Of a stretch of 64,000 nt of DNA, positions 10,280 to 21,900 are shown piece after piece. Source of the stretch: Cristatella mucedo. Lineage: Eukaryota; Bryozoa; Phylactolaemata; Cristatellidae. The notes beneath the pieces are model-generated. The model was not told the DNA's origin. It worked only from the letters and a program-made list of their open reading frames with translations, and ran no database searches. The position numbers and the translations under genes were made by a program. Location: assembly GCA_009760855.2 (NCBI GenBank), contig WPIO01000018.1, positions 5,070,001 to 5,134,000 on the forward strand. The letters are read 5' to 3'. How positions within the stretch are numbered: position 1 is the stretch's first letter; every line of letters starts with the position of its first letter.

Positions 10280-12160
10280 TGTGCACGTGCTGAGGTATCT
10301 CGCTCCTGCTCTCGCTCCTGCTTTCGCTCCTCCTGTTGCTCCTGCTCTTTCTCGTGCGAACCGCTCGAGCAGGATGGTCGCTTCTCTTTCGCTCCGCTGC
10401 TCCGTTCTCTCGCGCCCAATGCGTTCGAACGCGACAACAAGCGCCGCCGACTTTACCGCACGACGTCCCACCGACGTCCGACTTTATTCGCCACTCACTC
10501 TCGCCGCCACTCTCACTCTCTCAGCCACGCTGGACGCACGAGCGGGCGCGGGCGGCCGTGCCCAGCGCCCGCGCCCGCGCGATAGGCGCTTTAGGGGGGG
10601 GGGGGTTCCTCTCTGAGCCGTTCCCTCTCCGAGCCCCCAGCTCTGCGGCTGCCGCGCGGCCTCGCCGTATTGGCGGCAGCGGCCGCCGAGGCCCGCATTC
10701 CTCAGACTACTCGCTCAGCCGCACGGCGTCGGCGAGTTCCGCGAACTAAGCGCTCAGCCTCCATCTGCGAGAGCTCGGCGGAATGCGCGGCGGTTGCCGC
10801 GGCATTCTTGCGCAATCCATCGCCGAGCGCAGCCACAGCCGCCGTGCGACACAGGGCGGCCGCCGCAGCGTACCGCGGCCGCCCAAGAGCTAGTGGGCGG
10901 GAGAGTGCTCTCAGCTGACTCTCGTCCGTATTCGCAGCCGCCGCCGGAATGCAATTGAGATGAATAGGGATACGCTCACGGGGCGGTACTCATGCGTGCA
11001 CTTCTCAACACGCTGAGGCTGGCGATTTGAAGCCCGGGCTATACGCCTTCGTGGCGCGGTGGACGACAGGTCTTGGAAGCTCGACCGGTAGAGGGCGCTG
11101 GACGTCCGGTAGAGGGCGTTGGATGCCGATCGCGAATTCGATGTGGACCGGGGCGAAAGTCCTCCGCTCTTGGTCCCGCGCCATCGACGGCCCAGGTCGC
11201 CGCATTTCCGAGGAAGCGTACGTAGCGCGACGGCGCTGCCTGTCCGCCGACAGCGGGCGGCAAACGGAACTGCGGGCGGCAAACGGAACTGCGGCGAGCT
11301 CCCTTGACAGCCAACAGCGTGCGGCGGCGCGCGGGCCTCGACGCGCGCGCCCGCGAGAGAGCTGCTCTTGTCCGCCTCTCTGTCCAGAGCGCCCGGGATG
11401 CGGAGGCGGACGCGGACGCGGACGGGGCTCGGAAAGATCACCCGGATCGGAGCTCGGGGCCTCGGCGGAAGCGCCGGCCGCGCGGCCGGCGGGCGCTCCG
11501 CATCGTGCGGCGCGAGCGAGCGCTTCGACGAGGCTTCGAAGCTACGACGCGCCGGCGAACGTCCCGCAGCCGCCAGACGGCGCGCCGAGCGCTCGCGCTG
11601 CGGCCGCTCTGATGTCGGACCGGCTTGCGGTTCGACGAGGAGGAGGAGGAGGACCGCCGGCACGCGATTATCGACACGCTTTATGGATTCACGAGGCCTC
11701 TCCAAAAGCGTCTCCAGAATCTACGAGGCCGGAGGCGAGCTGCGGCTCTCAGTGGCGGGCGGGTGAGAGTGTAAGTAGCCATCCCGACTCCAGGCGGGCT
11801 GAATAAGTTCAGATCGGTCGCGAGCTTCCCGCCGCCGAGCGAAAACGGCGGCGGCGGGAAACTCGCTCCTGCGGGCGCTCGGCGCTCGCCTTTTCGCGTC
11901 CCGCATTTGCCTCGCGAGGAGATCGCGGTCGACGCGCGGGCGAGGTAGCCTTCAAGGTCGCCGGAACGAATTCAAGGTCGCCCCGGAGCCATCTCGAATT
12001 GCAGAGCCCGGCTGCTGCGGCGGGCGGGCTGGCTGATCCCCGCCGCCGCAGCAAACGGCAAAGGACATGAGGGGGCGTGCATACAAAAATGCGAGCGAGC
12101 GTCCAAGCGACCGCGGTGCCGCCATTGTAAACCGGATGCGCTGACCCGATCTATTTTTCG
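10280..12160. other. CpG-dense block with donor-like site
   Basis: CpG-rich sequence with G12 at 10594-10605, a 20-bp palindrome around 11472-11491, and GAGAGT followed by GTAAGT at about 11771. No protein similarity was seen. It may be another promoter/first exon. Confidence 0.35.
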
Positions 12161-12164
12161 AGCG

Positions 12165-12345
12165 TCCATAAAAATACTAGCTGATTTAATAATAATAATA
12201 ATAATAACACGCTTGATAAAGCGAGCGACCACAGAGAACTCAATGTCTTTCTAGGCGCTTTACATTTAACAGCTTCTTTTGTATAGCGACATCAGACCCT
12301 TTGCGGCTATCGCCACCGCTGGCAGCGTCAATAAAGAATCGTACG
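12165..12345 (-). mobile_element. SINE-2 copy split by a tail-only LINE-A insertion
   Basis: Minus-strand SINE-2 3' half (TAGCTGATTTAA ... TAACAGC, GCGGCTATCGCCACCGCT) is interrupted at 12190-12263 by 74 bp of LINE-A tail. ATTTAA on both sides (12184-12189 and 12264-12269) is the target-site duplication. Confidence 0.75.
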
Positions 12346-12718
12346 CTGCTGCGCGCCCGTGTTCGCGTGACCAGCGCTTGCGACCTGCCGACGGCGGCGT
12401 TGTCTTGGTCGGAGGCCCTCCGGATTGGGCCGTCGCGAACTGCTCGGTTAGTTCCGCGAAGGGCGACGCCGATTCGCCCTCTCGATAGTGCGACTCCGGA
12501 TGAGCGGTGAAAATAAGCTAACCTCCGGCAGGATCGAAACCAGAGATGCCCAGCGCCCGACGATCTCCGATCGGTCGGCTCGCGAAAATTATAGCAAGAA
12601 GGGTACGATCGACGCGCGCAAGTGACCAAGAAGCGCCGAGATTCACGCGAGAACGCTGGCGAAGTCGAAGCAAAGTTTGGTGAGCCGTGATCGGCCGGCC
12701 ACCGATAGTAATTATAGG

Positions 12719-13735
12719 CCCCCCTCAGAGAACTCAATCTCTCTCTAGGCGCTTTACATTAGCTGCAAAGGAAGCTCGAATGGTGAGTGGTATCATTCTT
12801 GATAAACAGCAAGAGTAACATGGTTAGGGGTGACATGCACAGGGTCACCGTGCATAAGCCCATAAAGAACGAATTGCATGGAAATAATACTATAATACTA
12901 ATACTACTACTACTAATAATAGCATAATATAATAATATAATAATACTAAATGCTAATGTGGTCAAGTCAGGGGATGTAGGGACGGAAGTCGGGAGTGAGT
13001 TCCAGGCTTTGGGAGCATCTGAACTAAGTGCACGGTCTCCAAATGATTTGAGGTTTGTACGAGGTTTGGATAAACGGTTAGTTTCCGAAAAGCGGGCGGT
13101 ACGACGCTTAGCCTGGTGGGGAGTAGAACTGATGGGTAGCGTTCGTCAAAGGTCACTCGGAGCGAGTTCAAGGTCGCCTGGAGCCATCTCGATATCAATG
13201 TCGCTCTTGCGCAGGTTGCTCTCTAGCGAGGGAGGGGGTGCGGGCGTGCGCTCGCCAGTGAGCGAGTGAGCTCGCTCTGACCGCTTAGTGACCGCGAGCG
13301 CAGCCACGAGGAGCATGCTCATTTTAGTCTTGGTAGGACTTGAGGTTTGTACGATGTACGATGTAAACGATTATATTTTTAAATTTTTAAATTAAATTTT
13401 AAATTCTGATAAGAAGCGAACGCTGCGATACTAAGCCTGGAGGTAGGGGAGTACATCTGATAGGTAGCCTGGAGCCAAAGAATGAAGCGACATAAAAGTG
13501 AGCGACAAAACCTTGAAGTCGATGCGTTGTTGACTGGGAGCCATAGCAGGTCGGTGAGAAGTGGTGTGATGTGGCAGCTGCGACGCTCACGACAGACAAG
13601 ACTTGCTCCCGAGTTTTGCACCAGCTGTAAGTGCCCGATTGCACACGCCAGTAGACCTGCAAGCAGTGATTTGCAGAAGTTTAGACGGAATGTCATAAAT
13701 GTATGGACCAATATAAAAAGTCTACCTCCTTGATT
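12719..13735 (-). mobile_element. LINE-A copy, interrupted
   Basis: Minus-strand 3' UTR and RT C-terminal region (CKSLLAGLLACAI, SCHITPLL) are visible. Between about 13140 and 13325 is unrelated sequence that shares TTCAAGGTCGCC and GGAGCCATCTCGA with 11968-12000, so a second unknown repeat is embedded. Confidence 0.7.
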
Positions 13736-13931
13736 GAGAATAAGTCCCGTTCAAAGCCAAACAGAGATCATATTTTTATATTGGTTATATCTTGCTTCAA
13801 TTTTTGCAATACAATATGTTTGATGAATTAATTTTGATGAATTAACCTTTGATTAACTTTTATCTTGCTGGCGAGACTGTTGCGAAGTGTTGGACGCGGG
13901 ACGCATACAGTCGAACGCTCACGCACGGGCG

Positions 13932-13967
13932 CACGTGCTCACACGTGCTCACACGTGCTCACACGTG
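13932..13967 (+). repeat. CACGTG x4 at exact 10-bp spacing
   Basis: CACGTG occurs at 13932, 13942, 13952 and 13962, separated by CTCA. Each is a canonical bHLH E-box. Confidence 0.9.
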
Positions 13968-14016
13968 CACGCACATGTGTACCCAGGCTGGGTTCGGTTG
14001 GCTGGGACCAGGCTGC

Positions 14017-14704
14017 TGTAATGAGGGTCACCGGCTAGGCCGGGGTCGGACCTATGCATTGCCGGATGTGTGGTAACGAGAGGTCACCGGGGCTCTTGGG
14101 TACGGGAAGTTGGCCAAGTAAGTCGGGGTGTTGGAGGCTCCCGGTCTCGCCGAGTTATGCACCTGGATTCGTGCAGGCGTGCTCCGGCGATGCTGCCACG
14201 CACGCAAGGGAACGAGTACCCAAGGCCCTGAGCGGAGCTGGATAGCTCGCTCGTTGTTGACTTGTATATTCCGCGTTCCCCGTGTAGCGTGTTCGTGACC
14301 CCCCCCCCCGGTGTTGGCGTCTTTCGGTGGAAGCTTGCGACTGTGGTAATTGTCGACTCGGACTAGCCAGCAGTTACTCAGCCAGCCGGGTTTTGGACGG
14401 CGTACGCTCGTACTGTTGGATTCGGAGTCGGTACAACGACAGGACTGCAGAAGCCGACTGACCCCAACTAACGTTTGTTCGCGCTTGCTGCGTCGTCTTG
14501 CGCCCCGTAGTGTACTGTGTATAGGACCCTCATTGTAGACTTGTTTAGTTCCCCTGTTGTTGTTGGCGCATGCGTTATTATAAAGAGGTTTAACCTGACC
14601 GCCGCTCGTCTTACCCTAGCTCGGCGGCGTGGCGAGCGGCAGCGTGGCCGGAGTATGGTGGGGTTTGGCGGGAATTAGCCTTTGACCCCTGGAACTCGGT
14701 TACA
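14017..14704 (+). mobile_element. Possible second solo LTR
   Basis: The segment begins TGTAATGAGGGTC and ends GACCCCTGGAACTCGGTTACA, so both ends share TGTAA/TTACA with a nearby GGGTC/GACCC. It contains TTGTATATTCCGCG and, near the end, TTATTATAAAGAGG. Flanks give no convincing duplication. Confidence 0.3.
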
Positions 14705-14706
14705 CA

Positions 14707-14742
14707 TGCATGCACGCGATGCATGCACGCGATGCATGCACG
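14707..14742 (+). repeat. ATGCATGCACGCG x3 minisatellite
   Basis: Three tandem 13-bp units of alternating purine/pyrimidine sequence, a Z-DNA-prone pattern. Confidence 0.85.
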
Positions 14743-15161
14743 CGACGCGCGGGCACGCGGCGCAAGCGCTCGCGAGCACGCGAACCGGTGCATGAGCACG
14801 CGGGGGAGCACGCTCGCGAATTAAACGCGGCTCGCCATTCGCGCGAACTTGACTCCGCGACGCAGCGATTCTCCGGTGGCGCGGCGGTCAAGTGGCCCTG
14901 ATGTGCGCCCGGGGGTCGCGTTAGAGGGCGCCGGACGGCGGCAGACGCGCTGGATCGCTGCACTCAAACGATTCTAATATATGCAGCCTATTTCACGCGT
15001 CTCGCTTCCGCTGCGCTGGCTGCTCGAAGCGATATACTAGCCCGTCGGCCATGGCGGAAGTAACTTCGAATGCATTCACGGCCAGTTGTTGACACAGCAT
15101 GCGCTCGCTGCTGCCGCGTAGTGCTGGGCGGTGTAGAGTGTCTGCTTAGCGAGAGATAGAT

Positions 15162-15163
<2 letters not shown>

Positions 15164-15231
<68 letters not shown>
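15164..15231 (+). repeat. (GATA)/(GA)n microsatellite
   Basis: GATAGATAGATA followed by about 27 GA units, 0.6 kb upstream of the p47 start. Confidence 0.93.
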
Positions 15232-15234
<3 letters not shown>

Positions 15235-15810
15235 GCGGAAGTGAAGCGACGCGGGAGCGACTAGCGTGTCGCTTCTGCGCATGCTCGGAGGATTCCTTCG
15301 CGTATTCCGACTGTCAGAGCACCCAAGCGACCTTGAGGAGCAAAATGTACGTAAACGTACAGGGAATTTGGCGTTTGCGTGGCCGCCCTTACAGGAAGGC
15401 CTGAGGCTCGCGTAGATGAGGAAATGCCGTAGAAGAGTCGTAGGCGCCTCTCGCAACCTCCGGACGACTCAGTATGCCCATCGATTGGACATCCATAAGC
15501 GTAAGTTAATGAGGAAAATATAATTTAACAGTTAGCTGAATTAGGAGTTGTCAGTGTGCTGCGAAAGTTTGCTTAACTGCCGTGTTCTTTTCGAGCGCCC
15601 GCTCCCATGCGTAGCGTTTGTTTGAAATTAGTAAGTACACTGGCATTGGACTAGAGGAAATACCAATTTTCATTGCATTATGGAGAAATACATTTAATTG
15701 CGGAAGATAAATCAGCCAGGAAGGCAACACTGCAAGAAACCATCGCCGCTGGCGACGGCCCGCACCGGGATGATGGCTCGATTCCGCCGGAAGCAGGGAG
15801 GAGCATTCGC

Positions 15811-15821
15811 ACTTCCGGAAG
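15811..15821 (+). promoter_or_regulatory. ETS-type palindrome ACTTCCGGAAG in p47 5' flank
   Basis: A palindromic ETS/GABP-like site sits 19 bp upstream of the p47 ATG, with a second GCCGGAAGC core at about 15786. Tandem ETS cores near the start site are typical of TATA-less housekeeping promoters. Binding is inferred from the motif only. Confidence 0.45.
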
Positions 15822-15832
15822 ACGAAAGCCAA

Positions 15833-15865
15833 ATGAACAATGGCGGACCACTCGTCGTTAATTGA
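15833..15865 (+). CDS. Overlapping uORF (10 codons) at p47 start
   Basis: An ATG 7 bp upstream of the p47 ATG opens a 10-codon frame that ends in TGA inside exon 1, out of frame with p47. Its context is weak (C at -3, A at +4), while the p47 ATG is strong. Leaky scanning would pass it. It counts only if transcription starts upstream of 15833. Confidence 0.3.
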   Translation: MNNGGPLVVN

Positions 15866-15941
15866 CGAGTTCGTAAGCATTACCGGCGTTGACGAGGAGA
15901 GAGCTGAATTCTATCTGAGCTCGGCCGGATGGAGACTGCAG
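15840..15941 (+). CDS. NSFL1C: p47 exon 1: start codon and UBA domain
   Basis: The exon encodes residues 1-34, beginning [20 protein letters not shown], which matches the p47-type UBA helix 1 and the following VTG-like loop. The start ATG has A at -3 and G at +4, a strong initiation context. The exon ends in CTGCAG followed by the donor GTGAGG, phase 0. A 4.7 kb intron follows. Confidence 0.93.
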
Positions 15942-18900
15942 GTGAGGCTAGCACCCGGCACGATCATCGTCGCCGCATCTGCGACTGGTCCGCGGCTGCG
16001 CGAAGCGACAGCGAGGCGGCGGCGGACGCCGGCGAATATGCCGAATCGTTCGCCGCTGCGGCGGCCCCCGCGGCGGCCGTCGTGACTGACGCCGGTCGCG
16101 CGAGGCATGTTTGGCGCCAGCCGCCTTCGCTTCAGTCGCGCTGCTCGTTGGCCGGCGTGCGAGCTCGTCGCTGCGAGACCCAGCTCGTGCGAGCTCGTCG
16201 CTCTTCGAGACCCAGCTCGTGCGAGCCCGCCCCTGCGAGACCCAGCTCGTGCGAGCCCGTCCCTGCGAGACCCAGCTCGTGCGAGCCGTCCCTGTTGGAC
16301 CCAGCTCGTGCGAGCCCATCGAATCGACAGTCACGTCGAAGGACCGCAAAGCCACCTAGATCGCAGGAGAACCTCGCTGCCGACACTACTGCATGCTGCC
16401 ACTAACCACACTTGCATGCTGACCCTGTGCATGTCACCCCTAAACCCCTAGCCATGTTGTTCTTGCGGTTTATCGAGCATGCTACCTCTAACCATTCGAT
16501 CGTGTTTCCATTGTAGCAAATGTGAAGTGCCTAGAAAGAGATTAAGTTCTCTGAGAGTGCTTTATCAAGTGTGTTATTATTAGTATTATTATTATTACGC
16601 AGTTGCTCAAATCCGTGCGGCCACAGTGCCCCTCCCACATTCTTCATCCGTTGAGCCTACAGCCTCTGTGAGAAAATTTTCTTACCCTCAGATGATGTGA
16701 ATGCAAGGATTATGGCTAACAAATAGAGTTCATAACCTGCAGACTCTCCACTGTTTTTGCCCTCTTTGGCAGACAACAGTAGTCCAGCCATAGCTCTAGC
16801 TAGCAAAGCTTCACTCGTTAAAGGGGTTGTTCTGAGGCTATTCAAATCAGCCGTCATTCGAACCACACATAGAAAACCCGGATTGGACTTGGACGTTCTA
16901 GTTAGGTATCCCTCAATCTCTCTTCTACCGCTTTTTGTCGATGGTTTTCGAAAAGATTGTTGGTAAGAAACTCGTAGAGCTCTCGGAAAAGAATGGCTTA
17001 CCAGTAGCAGTCTAATAAGAACCACTGGGCCATGATAGCCGAGGATGCTCTCTCTCTCTCTCTTCATGACCGAGGTCGTCGATTTCGAATCCTGCAGTTG
17101 GGAGATTGTGTTGCCAACTGCAAGTGTGATAGCCGATAAGGGTAATAATAATGATAATAATGCACTTGATAAAGTGCCCTCCGAGAACTCAATCTCTTTA
17201 TAGGCGCTTTACATTTGCTGCAAAGGGAAACACGATTGAATGGCGAGTAACATCATGCTTGATAAACAACATGAATAACATGGTTAGGGGTGACATGCAC
17301 AGGGTCAGCATGCAGATGTGGTTAGTGGCAGCATGCACAGTGTCAGCATGTATAAGCACATGAAGGACGAATCACAGGGACCCACATAATGCTGTCCTAA
17401 ATAGGTGTTTTTTAATTCTTTTTCAATGTGGTCAAGTCAGGGGATGTTCTGACGAAAGTTGGGAGTGAGTTCCAGGCTTTGGGAGCATACGAACTAAATG
17501 CGCGGTCTCCAAAGGATTTGAGGTTTGTACGAGGTATTGGTAAACGGTTGGACTCCGAAAAGCGGGTGGTACGATGCTTGGCCTGGTGGGGGGAGTAGAT
17601 CTGAGAGATAGGCTGGAGTCAAAGAATGAAGTGACCTAAAAGTGAGCAAAAAACCTTGAAGTCGATCAGTTGCTTGACTTGGAGCGAGTGCAGGTCGGCG
17701 AGAAGTGGTATGATGTGGCAACTGCCACGCTCAGGACGGACAAGCCTGGCTGCATAGTTTTGCACCAGCTGTAATCGCCTGATCGCACATGCCGGTAGGC
17801 CAGCAAGCAGTGAGTTACAGAAGTCAAGACGGGATGTCACAAATGCATGGACCAACTTAGACATGGTATCCTTATCTGTATCTGAATGTAGGCAGACTTG
17901 ATTGTGGAACTGATGTGATCGTCTAACAAGAGGTCACTTCTTCTGCTCCTATACAAATGAGACTATAAAACATGTGCATAACTGAGCCGTCATCTGGGAC
18001 TATAACTAAACATTCAAAAAGGATATTGTAAAAAAAAATATAAAAATAAACAATTCATTTGTATAGCGCCCCAATATAACTTAAAATCTCTATTCAGGCA
18101 CTTCACATATGCCTCGGGACTCGAGCCCACGTCGTCAGCCAGGCCTTGATCACGGCGAGCACCTTAACTGCTGGACCAAACCAGCTCGGCAGGACCAGAA
18201 TTTTAGAAGGGTAGGTCATGTCGTCATCGGGCATTGAACTCAATAAGGTCAAAGCGAGAGAGTAGATCCAATCTGTCATCTCGTAGTTCAGCCTTGATCG
18301 TCCTTCTGACTCAGCTATTCTTCTCACTTTCAATTGTTGCACGAGATGCAGTCTGATCGCCAGGATATGAACATCGAAAGTTGCAGTCTCCAGGTAACTA
18401 CAGTCTCCAGGTTCGTTTTTATGTCGAACAGTTCTAATCATGCCACTTTGCAGGTTCGGACCCCCAAGGCATACCGTGGTATAGTTCCTTTATGCCTAGC
18501 TGAATTACTGCACCAGTTTCAGCCTCCTGGTGGCCTGGCAGCTCTTTTGAGGACAATAGCTTAGTTGTCTCTTTCGTTAGCTTTAATTATCTGTGAAAGA
18601 ACTGGATCCTACACTGTGGAATTCACCTTTCAATTACAATGACGTGACCTCTTCTGCTACCAATTGTGGCACATGCTTTCCTGCTGTCTATTAATAATAG
18701 TAAAGCATCTGTGTGGTACCATAATAGAATTATAATACAAGATTTTTAGTACAGAACCATTAGAGAACAAAATATCTATTCAGTTGCCTTACAACTTGCT
18801 GCTAGAGAATCAACAACGAACATTAGTTAATGGCATAAGCTTTATTAAGGGCCGCCGCTTAGTATGACCCCTGGTTAGTTGCATGCACTGAATCAAGCTC

Positions 18901-21900
18901 AGGTAAGCATGCAGGAACAGAAAAAGACATGTTCTCCTGGGCGTAGGGAAACCTGAGCAGAACTGACGCGTCTTCAGCTCAGACCTGAATGATACGAAGT
19001 CACTGCAGATTGTATCAGAAGCCGGAAGAGGGTTCAAGATTTTCAATGCACTTGAAGTGCAGTTCCAATCACCAAAATTGTTCAGTTTTGTGTGACGGAC
19101 GACAAGACGTCTGGAAGCCGAGAAGTGGGTGGTGTGATAGCACGTGACTGGAAGAGCAGCTAAATCTCTTTTCGAGACACTTTACACTGGCTGCAAAGGA
19201 AACGTGTCAATTGGTTTGTTATCACCTGCACAATGTCCTCACCCATATGCAAATGTAAAGCGCCTAGAAAGAGATTGAGTCCTCTTAGGGCACTTTATCA
19301 AGTGCATTATTATTATTATTGTTATGCACTTAAAGGACATTTCACAGGACCCACCAAATGCTGCGAGGAACTGGAGCGTTTTTAGCTTGTTTTGCTGAGT
19401 CTAACTGCTGCCTACGCCAAGAAGTACGATGACATGGTCCACCTGAGTTGAAAGCCACCCGAGTGGAAAGCCAGTGGGAAGCCACGTTAGGCCATCCGAG
19501 AACTATCGAATGCCCTGTCCTCGACACCACGATTGAGAACTCGGTTAAGAACACGTCTGAGAGCATGTTGATACCTGTTGCTCACTTTGTTGCTTTGTTG
19601 CTCGCTTTGTTGCTCACTTTGTTGCTTTGTTGCCCACTGCTCTATTGCTAATTTTGTTGCTTTGTTGCTCACTTTTGTTGATATTGACACCTGGTTGCTG
19701 ACTGTGACTTTGCCAGCCAGTTGATCGAGCTGATTGGTGTCTTCCAGCCCACGAGTGTCTTTGCCTCATAGGCAAAGCTCTGCCTGAGAGATGGCCGGAT
19801 TCTTGTTCTTATATTTGCATATCTTCTTCCTGCGGTCGTTGTATTTGAGCACCGGTCTTCTTATGGGAGCTTCTTACTGATTTGGTCCAGCAGTTAAGGT
19901 GCTCGCCCCGATCAAGGTCTGGCTGAGGTCATGGGCTCGAGCCCTGAGGCATATGTGAATAGCGCCTGAATAAAGATTAAGTTCTCTTGGGGCGATATAT
20001 AAATGAATTATTGTTATTATTGAAAGTAGTGGGGTATGCTTACAAAGAGGTTCAACTGTACATCCTACTGCCACCAGTTCCTTATGTAATTCTCTCAGCA
20101 AGGACGAGAGAGCCAGGGCGAAGCTGGTGTAGTGGTCCAGTGCATCCCGGCCTACCTTCGAATGCCTGTCCTGAATCTCTGCGTGTAGGCTTGCCCGGAA
20201 GGGGGCGGGACCTCTGTCGTCTTGCATCCGGATTTGTTGTCTGGACTCGTGGAGAGCTGACACCTGAGAGAGTGCACCTGCACGGCTCCAGGTTTGCCTG
20301 GTTGAGGAGTCAGACTGCGGCTTGTCTGTGGACGTCTATAGACGCTGAGTGCTCGCTTTGGTCTGTCGGCTGCAAACCTGCGTACATTAGACCACACGGT
20401 GCCTCCCTAGTCACGTGCCTGAGGGCTATCGCACGACTATCGCACGAATGGCTCTCGGGCACCGTCCACCGCTCGATGGCGCAGCTGATGACGAGGAGCC
20501 AGTATCGCCGACTATTTGCATGTGCAGCTTCGGCCCCGTGCGCCGACGCTTCCGGGCCGCCGTCGCGGCGCTTCGTGCCGAGTGAGCGCGAGGGGGCGCT
20601 GCGCGTCTGAGCGTCTGGGTGCACGCTTCTCGCTCTGCAGGTGGCACTGTCGAGCTTTTTCGAGCATCGCGACGAAGACGACGACGAGCACCTGCCTGTT
20701 GCTGCAACGGCCGGCGCCGCCCTCTCAGGCTCACGTCCGGGCCACTCGGCGGCGCCGCTGCCGCCGTCCGCCGCCTCTGCTGCCGAAGGTCGGAGTCCTT
20801 CGAGCAAACAGCCCGTAGCCTCAGCGAATTCGAGGTGCGTGGCTCGAGGCACCGGCAGCTGGCGAGGCAGCAGGCTCGCGACTGCGGCGGGTGGCACAGA
20901 AGTGCCCACGGCATGCAGGCGCATGCACGGCCCCTTGGCCAGACGTGCCGTGCTGCGCACGCGGAAGCTCCAGCCGCCGGAAGCTCGCACCGCACGCGAC
21001 TCGCTTCTTTGCGTGCAGGCGGATTGCCACACTGGCCAGCGTGCAGCAGCAGCGCCACGGGCACCAGCATTCGTCTGACTCGGAGGGTGAAGAAGGCCAG
21101 GCTTACTATGCCGGTGGCTCGGAAGAGAGGTCAGTCGGTCGCTCTTGCCGAACTGCCGCTGACGCATCTGGTGCAGAAGCAGCAGCAGCAGAGGCCTCTG
21201 CTGCAGGCGAGCAAAGGCAAAATGGCTTGTAGCATCGCCAGCATCCTCGGGGAGTGCTGCGTGAGCCGCCGACCGACGCACTTCTGGCCTGACTAGCATG
21301 CATGCAGCTGCGTGCAAAGCTTGATGCTGCTGCCACCTTTTTTGGATATTGAATTAAGGAATAGACGTGATGCACGTTGCTGCCTGCCGCCAGACCCGAT
21401 TGACCATTCTGGTTGTCCTCGAGAGGTGTTCGTAATCGCTGCCGCAATTCCTCCTTCCGAGAGGTCTCTGCACCTTACATTCGGTTCTGTCCTCCCTTCA
21501 TCCGGTCTGAATCTGTTTGCCTGGGTGCACGATGTTTGCTGCTGTGTCTGCTCTGCTGCCTCAATCTCCGTGTCCTCTTTCTCTGTCTGCTTGCTCCGTC
21601 GATGGGCTTGGTTCTGCACCCGTCAATGGACTTGGTTCTGCACTTGTCATAGCTTGTCCAGCAGTACAGCGGTCACACTTCATGGCATAAGTCATATGTT
21701 CCGAGCCCTGCAATTAAAGGCCATTAAGGCTTTTCCTGTGGCTATATAACCAAGACAGTTGCATAAACTGCTATATTTGTCATGCTTGCCTGTGTGTTTG
21801 TGTGGCACAGGATATGTATCTTTTTTTTTCTGGCGTACCCGTTTGACCTGCTGGTTAAGGTGCATGCCTCGAACCAAAGTCAAGGTGAATGTATTTGATG

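Noticed and set aside
21130-21232. Extension of p47 exon 3 through the donor
   Set aside because: The frame continues only to a TAG after low-complexity Ala/Glu/Ser, whereas splicing at GTCAGT joins exactly to the conserved SGQQ exon.
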